39,370 nucleotides of DNA from assembly GCF_001544215.1 (NCBI RefSeq), contig NZ_BCQB01000028.1, positions 1-39,370 on the forward strand. Direction: 5' to 3'. The DNA is from Enterococcus durans NBRC 100479 = LMG 10746 (lineage in GTDB: Bacteria; Bacillota; Bacilli; Lactobacillales; Enterococcaceae). Of this stretch, positions 14,487-22,210 are shown piece after piece. The position numbers were made by a program, and so were the translations under genes. The notes under the pieces were generated by a model that had not been told where the DNA came from, searched no databases, and saw only the letters and a list, made by a program, of their open reading frames with translations. How positions within the stretch are numbered: the stretch's first letter is position 1; every line of letters begins with the position of its first letter.

Positions 14487-16658
14487 ATGGATTTTCAAAG
14501 CATTTTAAGGAAAATAAAAGCTGCTTTGATCAGTTTTTGGCAATGGATCAGACCTTATCTCGGACAGTTTCATCGATGGCGAAAACGGATTTGGAAAAAA
14601 TACCACATCAATAAAGTCATCTTATTACTCGGGCTCATTGTTGTATTGATCACCAGTATCTATCTTTTTATTTTAGCAAAACAGGCAAATGTTGAGACCC
14701 TGAAATCTGGCTTAAGCCAGTCAACAGTTATTTATGATAAAAAGAATGAAGAAGCAGGAACACTTTATGCACAAAAAGGAACATATGTCGAATTACAAGC
14801 GATTTCCCCTCATATACAAGATGCGGTAATTTCAACAGAAGACCGAAATTTTTACCAACACCATGGATTTGATATCAAAGGGATTGCCAGAGCAGCGGTG
14901 AGAATGGTTTTATCCGGAGGAACATCCGGTGGTGGCGGAAGTACGATCACACAGCAACTTGCAAAAAATGCGTACTTGACACTTGACCAAACCTTTGATC
15001 GAAAAGCAAAGGAACTTTTCTTAGCGATCGAAATAGAGAAGAAGTATAGCAAAGAAGAAATTTTGACGATGTATTTGAACAACGCCTATTTCGGTAATGG
15101 AGTGTGGGGAGTGCAGGACGCTTCACGAAAATACTTTGGCGTTGATGCAAGCCAGGTAACGATCTCTGAGGCAGCAACCTTAGCGGGAATGCTAAAAGGT
15201 CCCGGAATCTATAATCCGATTGATCATCCGGAAAATGCAAACAATCGAAAAAATACCGTATTAAGTGTAATGGAAGAAAATGGGAAGCTGACAAAAGAAC
15301 AATATCAAGCAGAAAGTCAAACCGATATCAGTCAATACCTCAACGACACATATGATAATTCTGAATCGGGTTATCGCTACCCTTATTATTTTGATGCGGT
15401 CATTGATGAAGCGGTAAAAGAGTATGGTTTAGATGAAGCGGATGTGATGAATAAAGGCTATAAAATCTATACCGCATTGGATCAAGACTATCAGAAACAA
15501 TTAGAAGCAACATATCAAAATAATGCCATATTCCCAGCCAATGCTGCAGATGGCGCAATGGTCCAATCCGCCTCCGTTGCTTTAGACCCACAAAGTGGTG
15601 GCGTTGAAGCACTGGTCGGGAGACGTGGTGAACATGTTTTCCGTGGATTTAGTTTTGCCACGCAAATGGAACGATCACCAGGTTCAACGATCAAACCGCT
15701 GAGTGTCTATGCACCTGCGTTAGAAGCAGGTTATACGCCGTCAAGTGTGTTGAGAGATGAACCACAATCGTATTACGATGCGCATAACTTTGATGGAACG
15801 TATCAAGGTAGTGTTCCAATGTATCAAGCAGTCGCCAATAGTTTGAACTTGCCAGCTGTTTGGTTGCTCCATGAGATTGGCTTGCAAAAAGGATACGACA
15901 AAGCAGAAGAATTTGGGTTACCTTTATCAAAATCAGACAAATACTATGGTCTGGCATTAGGTGGTCTGGAAAAAGGGGTATCACCATTGACGATGGCAGG
16001 TGCTTATAGTGCTTTTGCCAATAAAGGAAAAATGTATACACCACATTTAATCACTAAAATCGTTGATTCTACTGGTGCAGTGATCGTTGACAATACGAGC
16101 AAAAAGCCAAAACAAGTGATTTCTGAAGAAACGGCTGATCAAATGACAAGTATGCTTTTAGGTACATTTTCAAATGGAACAGCAGTTGCGGCAAATCCAG
16201 CCGGTTATACAGTAGCCGGAAAGACAGGAACTACTGAAACCAACTTTGATTCTACCAAAGCCAACGACCAATGGATCGTAGGATATACCCCTGACGTAGT
16301 GATTTCTACTTGGATGGGATACGAAGAATCGAGTGAGATCCACTATTTAGAAGGTACCAGTGGGAATGTTGTCGGGAGAGTCTTCAAGTCAGCAGCAGAA
16401 GGAATCCTTCCTTATACGGATAAAAGTAGTTTTAGTGTGGCGGATGCATATGCCACAGGCGGACAAGTCGTTGCTGCCGATCAAGTGAACAATGACACGC
16501 AATCTAACGGAGAAACGAGTCAGTGGCAAGATAACCTGAATCAGTATGGCGAGCAGGCAAAAGATGGCCTGAAAAAATTTGGCGATCTAGTGAAAGATGG
16601 TGTCAAAGGAGTCGGAGAAGCAGCCAAGGATCTTTGGCGTAAATACCAAGGAGAGTAG
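14487..16658 (+). CDS. Class A penicillin-binding protein (transglycosylase/transpeptidase, PBP2a-like)
   Basis: A 723-residue bifunctional cell-wall synthase. It has a cytoplasmic basic N-terminus, one membrane anchor (about 43-64), and a GT51 glycosyltransferase domain with STEDRNFYQHHGFD (catalytic E118), GGSTITQQLAKN and RKAKELFLAIEIEKKYSKEEILTMYLN. The transpeptidase domain has SxxK at S400-K403, SLN at 452-454 and KTG at 579-581. It polymerises lipid II and crosslinks peptidoglycan outside the membrane. The C-terminus is an amphipathic lysine-rich stretch after about residue 660. Length and layout match the third class A PBP of enterococci (called PBP2a or PbpZ), but I do not assign a symbol. 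A YlbF-family gene follows 65 nt downstream. Confidence 0.93.
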   Translation: MDFQSILRKIKAALISFWQWIRPYLGQFHRWRKRIWKKYHINKVILLLGLIVVLITSIYLFILAKQANVETLKSGLSQSTVIYDKKNEEAGTLYAQKGTYVELQAISPHIQDAVISTEDRNFYQHHGFDIKGIARAAVRMVLSGGTSGGGGSTITQQLAKNAYLTLDQTFDRKAKELFLAIEIEKKYSKEEILTMYLNNAYFGNGVWGVQDASRKYFGVDASQVTISEAATLAGMLKGPGIYNPIDHPENANNRKNTVLSVMEENGKLTKEQYQAESQTDISQYLNDTYDNSESGYRYPYYFDAVIDEAVKEYGLDEADVMNKGYKIYTALDQDYQKQLEATYQNNAIFPANAADGAMVQSASVALDPQSGGVEALVGRRGEHVFRGFSFATQMERSPGSTIKPLSVYAPALEAGYTPSSVLRDEPQSYYDAHNFDGTYQGSVPMYQAVANSLNLPAVWLLHEIGLQKGYDKAEEFGLPLSKSDKYYGLALGGLEKGVSPLTMAGAYSAFANKGKMYTPHLITKIVDSTGAVIVDNTSKKPKQVISEETADQMTSMLLGTFSNGTAVAANPAGYTVAGKTGTTETNFDSTKANDQWIVGYTPDVVISTWMGYEESSEIHYLEGTSGNVVGRVFKSAAEGILPYTDKSSFSVADAYATGGQVVAADQVNNDTQSNGETSQWQDNLNQYGEQAKDGLKKFGDLVKDGVKGVGEAAKDLWRKYQGE

Positions 16659-16723
16659 ACTCTATGAAAACGGATAAACAAATGTTACAATAAAAGGGAA
16701 TAAAAAAAGAAAAGAGGCTAATT

Positions 16724-17065
16724 ATGTCAAATATTTATGATAGCGCAAATCAAATTGAACGTGAAATCCGCGAATTACCAGAATTCAAGGCTTTGGAAGA
16801 AGCTTATGCAAAAGTGAAAGCCAATGAAGAAGCGCATCAGTTATTTAAAGATTTCCAAGCAATGCAAATCGAATTGCAAGAAAAACAAATGAGCGGCCAA
16901 GAATTCAGTGATGAAGATGCAGCCAAAGCCCAAGAGATGGCAATGAAAATCCAAGCAGAAGAAGTTATCAATGATTTGATGCAAAAAGAACAAGGATTCA
17001 GCACGATCATTAATGATTTAAACCGAATCATCATGACACCAGTCAGAGATTTATATAGTGAATAG
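16724..17065 (+). CDS. YlbF/YheA family protein
   Basis: The 113-residue, almost entirely helical and highly charged protein ([44 protein letters not shown]) fits the YlbF/YheA (Com_YlbF) family. Relatives in Bacillus act with YmcA and YaaT in the Y-complex that affects RNase Y and competence/biofilm development; YheA-type members are less understood. An AAAAGAGG ribosome site precedes ATG 16724. It follows the PBP gene in the same direction with a short gap, so cotranscription is possible. The first stem of the repeat at 17105 could terminate it. Confidence 0.85.
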   Translation: MSNIYDSANQIEREIRELPEFKALEEAYAKVKANEEAHQLFKDFQAMQIELQEKQMSGQEFSDEDAAKAQEMAMKIQAEEVINDLMQKEQGFSTIINDLNRIIMTPVRDLYSE

Positions 17066-17104
17066 AAGTCTTGAATAGTATGGACTGAAGCTAAGAATGG
17101 AAAA

Positions 17105-17274
17105 GAGCGTGGGACAAAAGTAAGAAACACTTTTGTCCCATTCTTTAAAAGCGAATAAACGGTGGGAGCAGAAGCAATTCCTTCGGAAATAAGCCGAAAT
17201 TCACAAAAATTTGAAAAGCAATTTTCGTGAATTTCTTCTTATTTATCGGAGTTAAACACTTCTGTCCCAACCTC
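17105..17274 (+). repeat. EFAR-like palindromic repeat, 170 bp (copy 1)
   Basis: Ends GAGCGTGGGACA and TGTCCCAACCTC form terminal inverted repeats. Inside are two independent stem-loops: GGGACAAAAGT/ACTTTTGTCCC, and a long one pairing GGTGGGAGCAGAAG with CTTCTGTCCCAACC with further nested arms (AAATTCAC/GTGAATTT, AAATAAG/CTTATTT). This two-hairpin, ~170-bp layout is that described for EFAR miniature elements of E. faecalis (from memory). It has no coding capacity. Confidence 0.85.
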
Positions 17275-17348
17275 TTTTTTTTGAATGGATTTAGCGTGGA
17301 AAATGGCTTTTCCAGATTTTAAGATGGTCGAAACATGAGGTATAAAAT

Positions 17349-17498
17349 ATGAGAAGTAGAGAAAATACGTTTATTGTTTTGACTGCTTCAATGAGCAATT
17401 CTGAGGGAAGATTATTTTTTTCGTTTGAAGAAAAAAGAGTTCTGCGATTGCCACTATTCTCCAACATTTTTTGCTATGGTTACTTAGATAGTAACTAA
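17349..17498 (+). CDS. Possible 49-residue small protein, unknown
   Basis: ATG 17349 is preceded by GAGG at about 9 nt and opens a 49-codon frame (MRSRENTFIVLTASMSNSEG...), ending in TAA at 17496-17498. No family is recognised and the composition is unremarkable. The only support is the ribosome site and the position. Its end overlaps the promoter-like region of the next gene, so it may be chance. Apart from this, the 17275-17525 gap holds only the dyad at 17479-17495. Confidence 0.2.
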   Translation: MRSRENTFIVLTASMSNSEGRLFFSFEEKRVLRLPLFSNIFCYGYLDSN

Positions 17499-17501
17499 AA
17501 T
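17471..17501 (+). promoter_or_regulatory. Promoter with a dyad in a 19-bp spacer
   Basis: TTGCTA (17471-17476) and TAAAAT (17496-17501) are separated by 19 bp, and the spacer contains the dyad GTTACT-TAGAT-AGTAAC (17479-17495). A long spacer filled with a dyad is the layout recognised by MerR-type activators. No MerR gene is in the window, so the meaning is open. Confidence 0.35.
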
Positions 17502-17525
17502 ACAGAATATTAAGGGGAGCTAGCG

Positions 17526-18152
17526 ATGGAGCAGGAAAAATATTTTTTAGGTATTGAGAATACGCCATGCTTTAATTTCAAACGAATGACGGAACTATGC
17601 GCAAAATCTAAGACTAAAACACTCTTGACGTATCTGATGAAACTAGAAAATACGGTACAAGATGCCGCATGGCAGTATGCACAGAAGCAGACTGTGGATA
17701 GCTTTACCAACTATGAAAGCAGTATTAATTGGTTAGCTAGTTTAAATAAAGAAGTTTCTGGAAGGCGCCAAAACAAGAAGAACTTTCTGATGAAATACAT
17801 ACGAAAAAATAAATATACTAAACTCAACGAACGAGTAGAACGACATGTGAACAACTTTAAATCCTGTAAAAATGCTTGGCAAACTCATCATCAAATGAAG
17901 CAAGCAAATCAGAACCAGCAGTCTGAACAGTCAAAATACCCGATGGGGCGATCAAATACGCAACGGCACCCAAGCACTTCTCTCCAAACGTCTGAGCCAC
18001 CAAAAAAGAGGATCGATCTAAGAAAAATACCGCAACGTTCAGATAGTAGAGTCTCCAGAAAAACTGTGATCCTTCATGGGATAGCGGTCAAAGAATTGCA
18101 GATTAAGCAAAGAGCTTCTCTTGTCCGTTCTCTTGATTCCGATTCAAGATAA
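17526..18152 (+). CDS. Hypothetical basic protein, 208 residues
   Basis: I do not recognise a family. AAGGGGAG stands 10 nt before ATG 17526, and a terminator follows the stop closely, so it is probably a real single-gene unit. Residues 1-115 look helical and globular (MTELCAKSKTKTLLTYLMKL, SSINWLASLNKEV). From about 75 on the chain is strongly basic. Residues 115-165 are Q/N/S/T/P-rich and likely disordered, and the last 40 residues are again K/R-rich. There is no signal peptide or membrane segment. The basic, disordered tail could bind nucleic acid or a membrane surface, which is speculation. A repeat element and a weakly coding stretch lie upstream. Confidence 0.55.
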   Translation: MEQEKYFLGIENTPCFNFKRMTELCAKSKTKTLLTYLMKLENTVQDAAWQYAQKQTVDSFTNYESSINWLASLNKEVSGRRQNKKNFLMKYIRKNKYTKLNERVERHVNNFKSCKNAWQTHHQMKQANQNQQSEQSKYPMGRSNTQRHPSTSLQTSEPPKKRIDLRKIPQRSDSRVSRKTVILHGIAVKELQIKQRASLVRSLDSDSR

Positions 18153-18162
18153 AACAAAAAAA

Positions 18163-18208
18163 CTCTGTATAGACGATAACAATCGATCGTTGTATGCAGA
18201 GATTTTTT
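18163..18208 (+). terminator. Terminator after the hypothetical basic protein
   Basis: CTCTGTATA (18163-18171) pairs with TATGCAGAG (18193-18201) with one G-U pair; an inner CGAT/ATCG can stack. A run of six T follows at 18203-18208. Confidence 0.75.
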
Positions 18209-18246
18209 GTTTATGCTGAAAGTAGTTGGAAAGACAGGTTTGTTTC

Positions 18247-18274
18247 TTAACTATCAAGGTGTATCTGCTATACT
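18247..18274 (+). promoter_or_regulatory. Promoter of the small membrane protein gene
   Basis: TTAACT (18247-18252) and TATACT (18269-18274) are spaced by 16 bp, with a TGC extension directly before the -10. This gives a leader of about 65 nt before ATG 18345. Confidence 0.5.
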
Positions 18275-18344
18275 AGAGATAGTTTTCCAGATGATTCTCG
18301 TTTAAAGATTCAGTTGACGATTTAAAGTAAGGTGGTGTATCAGA

Positions 18345-18557
18345 ATGAAAAATAAAAAATTTTCTTGGAAAGATTTTTGGGAAATCATCGGTTCATATCT
18401 TTTCACGATTCTCTTACTCCCAGCAATTTATTCTTTGACAACTGCCCAAGTAGTTTCTTCTGTATTTGATGAAAAATACCTGATAGACATCATTGTCTTA
18501 TTTTGTGTCATCATTGTGCCGTTTGCTGTCTACAAAGGAATACGAAAACGAAAATAA
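18345..18557 (+). CDS. Small two-helix membrane protein, unknown
   Basis: The 70-residue protein has a lysine-rich cytoplasmic start (MKNKKFSWKDFW), two membrane segments (about 14-32 and 45-62) and a basic end (KGIRKRK). The topology is probably both ends inside. An AAGGTGG ribosome site precedes the ATG by about 9 nt. No family is recognised. It is convergent with the ABC exporter gene, and the stop codons are only 10 nt apart, inside a shared hairpin. Confidence 0.6.
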   Translation: MKNKKFSWKDFWEIIGSYLFTILLLPAIYSLTTAQVVSSVFDEKYLIDIIVLFCVIIVPFAVYKGIRKRK

Positions 18558-18569
18558 GTACTTTTCGTT
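18547..18569. terminator. Hairpin covering both stop codons of convergent genes
   Basis: AACGAAAA (18547-18554) pairs with TTTTCGTT (18562-18569) around the loop TAAGTAC. It covers the ends of the small membrane protein gene and the ABC exporter gene. The arms are A/T-rich, and the arm itself supplies the U-tract. It is a weak but bidirectional terminator candidate. Confidence 0.35.
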
Positions 18570-20322
18570 ATTCATGCTGCATCTGATAAAAATACCCCTT
18601 GTTAGCCATTAATTCTTCGTAGGTGCCAGTTTCGATGATTTTTCCTTTCTCGATCACAATGATGCGATCTGCTTCTTTGATGGTAGAAAGACGATGGGCA
18701 ACAATAAATGTGGTCGCTGCTTCGGTCAAATAATCCAGAGCGTGTTGAATCTTTTTTTCTGATTGTGTATCCAGGGCTGAAGTAGCTTCATCCAATAAAA
18801 TGATTTTAGGGTTACGAATCAAGGCCCGTGCGATGGAAATCCGTTGTTTCTGGCCACCAGATAATTGACTGCCATTTTCTCCGACTAAGGTGTCCAATCC
18901 ATTGGGAAGCTCTTCAATCAATGAACGTAGCAGTGCAGCTTCGATCACTGCATCTAGTTGCTGTTCTGAAATGTTCGTCAGTCCATACGTAATATTTTCT
19001 CTGATTGATGCAGAAAAAAGCAACGTTGTTTGTGGAACGACAGCTAAAAATTGCCGAACAGATCGCATATCCACTTGCGTCAACGGTTGCTCATCTAGAT
19101 AGATCGTTCCTGAAGTAGGTTGGATGAAGCCAATCAATAAATTCAGTAGCGTAGATTTGCCTGAGCCTGACGGTCCAACAAAGGCGATTGTTTCTCCAGG
19201 TTGGACATCCAAGGTGAAATCGTTGATGACGGGGTGTTGTTTATCTAAATAATGAAAACTGACATGATCGAAGTAAAAATGGCCGTCTATTTTTTTTATT
19301 TTCTTTTTTCCTTGATAGCGCTCTACTTCACCAGCACCCATGATTTCCCCGATAGAACTAATTGATTCCATTCCCTTTGAGATCGTTGGAACGAGGGTGA
19401 TGATCCCCGAAACTGAGTTGACGACAGTTGTAAAGTAAGTTTGGTACACCACTACGTCGCCTGGTTGGATTTTTCCTTGTAGCGCTAATAGTCCAGTAAA
19501 TATCAAACAGATCAATTGGAAAATTTGAAAACTAGCCCAACTCACGGAACCAAAGACCGATTGCAATATATCTAATTGGAATCCTTTTTTATAGATTTGA
19601 GAAAAATGGGTATTCAAACGTCTTGTTTCATGATCCTCTAGTGAATGAGCTCTAGCAATCGGAGCTAGTTCGATTACTTCAAACACTTTTGCTGAAGTTT
19701 CTTCCATTTCTTGACGGAATTCTGAGTTTGACCGTTTGATTTTCTTGCGGAAGAAAACAACAACTAATGCGGCAAATGGAACGGTTGCTAAAAAGAAGAG
19801 AAAAACTACTGGGCTTTTGTATAAGGTGATTCCCAGAGCTACGAATAAATTCACTGAAATATTCAATGCACTTACAAAGACTTGCGACGAGAGAGTCTGG
19901 ATAGCTTCAACATCACGAATGATCTTTGATTGGATCCTCCCAGACTGCATCTCCTTCTGATAGGGGATCGATAATTCTTGGATTTTCTTGATCAATGCTC
20001 CACGGAGCCCAGCTTCTACTTGGCGAATCGAAGAGCTATGATATTTGACATGAAAGTAATTGGTCAAAATATTTTGCCCAATCAGTAAAAACATAAATAG
20101 AGCATTTACATAAATTGTATGGATCTGTGTAGTATCTCTTGATGTTGCTACATTGATCACGTTCGCAATGGCTATTGGCATGAGCCATGAAGGCAAGTGT
20201 TTGATCACAAAAAATAGACTGGATAGAGCAAAGCGTCCATAATTGCCTTGATAAAGTGTCAATAAAATATAAAATGGATTCTTTTGTTCTTTTAGATAAC
20301 TCTCTTTGATATGTTCTTCCAT
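18568..20322 (-). CDS. ABC exporter half-transporter (fused membrane and ATPase domains)
   Basis: The 584-residue protein has an N-terminal six-helix exporter domain (about 20-310). The ABC ATPase domain (about 345-580) shows Walker A GPSGSGKST, Q-loop VPQTTLLFSASIRENI, signature LSGGQKQR, Walker B IILLDEATSALD and the H-loop AHRLSTI. All motifs are intact, so a working homodimer is plausible. GAGGT lies 8 nt before ATG 20322. It follows the TIM-barrel gene by 10 nt and seems to be the last gene of the minus-strand uxa-acetylesterase-TIM-barrel unit. An exporter in a sugar-acid catabolic operon is unusual. It might remove a toxic intermediate or simply be an appended multidrug-type pump; the substrate cannot be predicted. 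Confidence 0.9.
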   Translation of the reverse strand: MEEHIKESYLKEQKNPFYILLTLYQGNYGRFALSSLFFVIKHLPSWLMPIAIANVINVATSRDTTQIHTIYVNALFMFLLIGQNILTNYFHVKYHSSSIRQVEAGLRGALIKKIQELSIPYQKEMQSGRIQSKIIRDVEAIQTLSSQVFVSALNISVNLFVALGITLYKSPVVFLFFLATVPFAALVVVFFRKKIKRSNSEFRQEMEETSAKVFEVIELAPIARAHSLEDHETRRLNTHFSQIYKKGFQLDILQSVFGSVSWASFQIFQLICLIFTGLLALQGKIQPGDVVVYQTYFTTVVNSVSGIITLVPTISKGMESISSIGEIMGAGEVERYQGKKKIKKIDGHFYFDHVSFHYLDKQHPVINDFTLDVQPGETIAFVGPSGSGKSTLLNLLIGFIQPTSGTIYLDEQPLTQVDMRSVRQFLAVVPQTTLLFSASIRENITYGLTNISEQQLDAVIEAALLRSLIEELPNGLDTLVGENGSQLSGGQKQRISIARALIRNPKIILLDEATSALDTQSEKKIQHALDYLTEAATTFIVAHRLSTIKEADRIIVIEKGKIIETGTYEELMANKGYFYQMQHE

Positions 20323-20332
20323 CAGTCATACC

Positions 20333-21178
20333 TCAGCAAATGTCGTAAAGACGTTCTAAATGGGTTACTGCCTGGACAACCGATTTTTCCGGTGTTGCTT
20401 CAAGGGTCGTGTACAGCAGAGGACGGTCATATTTTACAAAATGCAACAAAGGGCGGAAATCTAAACAACCTTGGCCTACTGGGACCATCTGGATGGTTTT
20501 GTTTTTGATGATGTAGTCCTTAAGATGCAACGCTGCTAAATGAGGACCAAGTTCTTCTAAGGCATTTTGAATGATCGCTTTTTGTTCTCCGTGATTTTGA
20601 GGACAAATCAAATTTGCGCAGTCTAATATGAGCTTTAGATTTGGAGAAGCCACATCATGGATCAATCTTTTAGCTAATTGATAAGAGTAGAGCGGATGAT
20701 TGATGCCTGCTTCGATTGCAACGGTTACACCAAACTTTTCTGCTTCTTTGACCATTTCGATGACAGAATCTCGAGCAATTTGATACGCTTCTTCGGTAAA
20801 ATTTCTTGGAGTGTAGCCAGTCTCGACACTGCCAGTTTCCGTAGCAATCATCTTTGCTCCATAAGCTGAGCAAAGCGAAATCTGATGTTTGAACGTAGCT
20901 AACGCTTGTTTTCGAATATGACTATCTTCACTGGAAATATTGACGTAACACCCCAGTATAGAAAGTTCAATATCGTTTTTCTGGAAATAAGTGCCAAAGT
21001 GACTAGCTGTCCCTAAAGTCATGTTGCCTAACGTCAATTCTTTCGAAAACGCTTTTTGTGGTGCAAATTGGATATGAGAAAGACGCAACTCTTGCAACTT
21101 TTGAACCAAGTTTTCTTTTGTAGTGATGGTTAAGTCATGTGCTCGAATCCCTAAATTAAGTGGGAAAATCTTAAACAC
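20333..21178 (-). CDS. Sugar isomerase/epimerase-like TIM-barrel protein
   Basis: The 281-residue protein of the xylose-isomerase-like TIM-barrel (AP endonuclease 2) superfamily. The metal-binding set typical of sugar epimerases is visible: E156 (VAIEAGINHP), D186 (LILDCANLI), H218 (ALHLKD) and E260 (TTLEATP). The enzyme probably isomerises or epimerises a sugar or keto-acid inside the cell; the pectin context suggests a uronate or rhamnose derivative. The start is uncertain. GTG 21178 overlaps the end of the acetylesterase gene, but the AGAAGG ribosome site is only a few bases from it. The genes are clearly coupled. Confidence 0.8.
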   Translation of the reverse strand: MFKIFPLNLGIRAHDLTITTKENLVQKLQELRLSHIQFAPQKAFSKELTLGNMTLGTASHFGTYFQKNDIELSILGCYVNISSEDSHIRKQALATFKHQISLCSAYGAKMIATETGSVETGYTPRNFTEEAYQIARDSVIEMVKEAEKFGVTVAIEAGINHPLYSYQLAKRLIHDVASPNLKLILDCANLICPQNHGEQKAIIQNALEELGPHLAALHLKDYIIKNKTIQMVPVGQGCLDFRPLLHFVKYDRPLLYTTLEATPEKSVVQAVTHLERLYDIC

Positions 21179-21854
21179 CTTCTTTCAATAACTCAGCAAG
21201 CGGTAGTTGTTGTGCTTTTATTTCTTGAACGATCAAGTGTGCTATTTTTTCTGCTCCTAATGGACTGAAATGGGTATTGTCCTCCAAACCATCTGGATAA
21301 TTTTTGTTTACTTCTGGTTTTAGATGCAAATAAAATTCTTTTGTTTGTTCCTCTGTGTAGGTGTGTAAAAGCTGCTGTGATAACGAAAAGGTATCTAACA
21401 ACGGATAATTATTTTTTTTTGCAAATTGTTTCATTGCACTAGGATATTCGCCTAAACAATCGGCGTCTAACCTGCCATTGGGCAAATAATTTCGCCGAGT
21501 GACCGGAGTCAGAAAAACTGGATGGACATTTGCTTTTATGGCTGTACGGGCAAAAAACGCAAGATTCTCAATGTACTCTCCGTATGGAAGGGTTCCTTTA
21601 TCTGCGTGTATTTTTTGATCATTATGTCCAAATTGAATCAACAAAAAATCGCCTGGTTTAAATGTAGTAACTAGACGAGCTAAATGTCCTTCCTCAATGA
21701 AGGATTTGGTGCTCCGACCGTTCATTGCTTGATTATTGAGGGAAACAGCTGGAGCGAAATAGGAAGCAAACTTTTCTCCCCAACCGGTTTCTGGTCGTTT
21801 TTGTTCTTCTTTTATTGAGGCAGTAGAATCTCCAGCAATATGGATAGTTGGCAT
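21171..21854 (-). CDS. SGNH/GDSL acetylesterase (rhamnogalacturonan acetylesterase type)
   Basis: An SGNH hydrolase with all four blocks: GDST with the catalytic serine near the N-terminus (HIAGDSTAS), NNQAMNGRSTKSF, QFGHNDQK and DNTHFSPLGAEKIAHL. The spacing fits the YesT/YxiM/RgaE group, which removes acetyl esters from rhamnogalacturonan. I place the start at ATG 21854 because it gives the compact MPTIHIAGDST beginning usual for the family. An in-frame ATG at 21914 would add 20 residues, but no ribosome site precedes it. Neither start has a strong Shine-Dalgarno sequence. There is no signal peptide, so imported oligosaccharides are the likely substrate. It overlaps the TIM-barrel gene, and a repeat separates it from uxaC. 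Confidence 0.85.
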   Translation of the reverse strand: MPTIHIAGDSTASIKEEQKRPETGWGEKFASYFAPAVSLNNQAMNGRSTKSFIEEGHLARLVTTFKPGDFLLIQFGHNDQKIHADKGTLPYGEYIENLAFFARTAIKANVHPVFLTPVTRRNYLPNGRLDADCLGEYPSAMKQFAKKNNYPLLDTFSLSQQLLHTYTEEQTKEFYLHLKPEVNKNYPDGLEDNTHFSPLGAEKIAHLIVQEIKAQQLPLAELLKEGV

Positions 21855-21982
21855 GTTTTCACTACTTTCTAACTGTATTTTTTTCTGAAATCTAGGGAGG
21901 AACGATACACTCATAGCAAAGGGAGTAGTTGCTAGTACGAGTGTCCTTTTTATCTATTTACGCTTTTTCTTCAAAAAGAATC

Positions 21983-22152
21983 GAGAGTGGGACAAAAGGA
22001 AGAAATACTTTTGTCTCATCCTTTAAAAACGAATAAATGGTGGGAGCAGAAGCAACTCCTTCTTAAATAAGCCGAAATCCACAAAAATGTGAAAAGCAAT
22101 TTTCGTGAATTTCTTCTTATTTTTCGGAGTTAAACACTTCTGTCCCAGCCTC
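21983..22152 (+). repeat. EFAR-like palindromic repeat, 170 bp (copy 2)
   Basis: Exactly the same length and ends (GAGAGTGGGACA / TGTCCCAGCCTC) as copy 1 and about 90% alike by eye. It sits between uxaC and the acetylesterase gene. Because both genes run on the minus strand, the transcript would carry the complementary structure, which could stabilise the uxaBAC message or attenuate downstream expression. Confidence 0.85.
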
Positions 22153-22210
22153 AAGCATATAATCAAAGAAATAGGGAACAGTAGACATAGCAAAAACTGT
22201 CCACTAGGGA

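Noticed and set aside
14947-16044. Several long minus-strand frames within the PBP gene (for example 14947-15294 and 15691-16044)
   Set aside because: Antisense shadows of catalytic-domain codons; none has a ribosome site or plausible protein composition.
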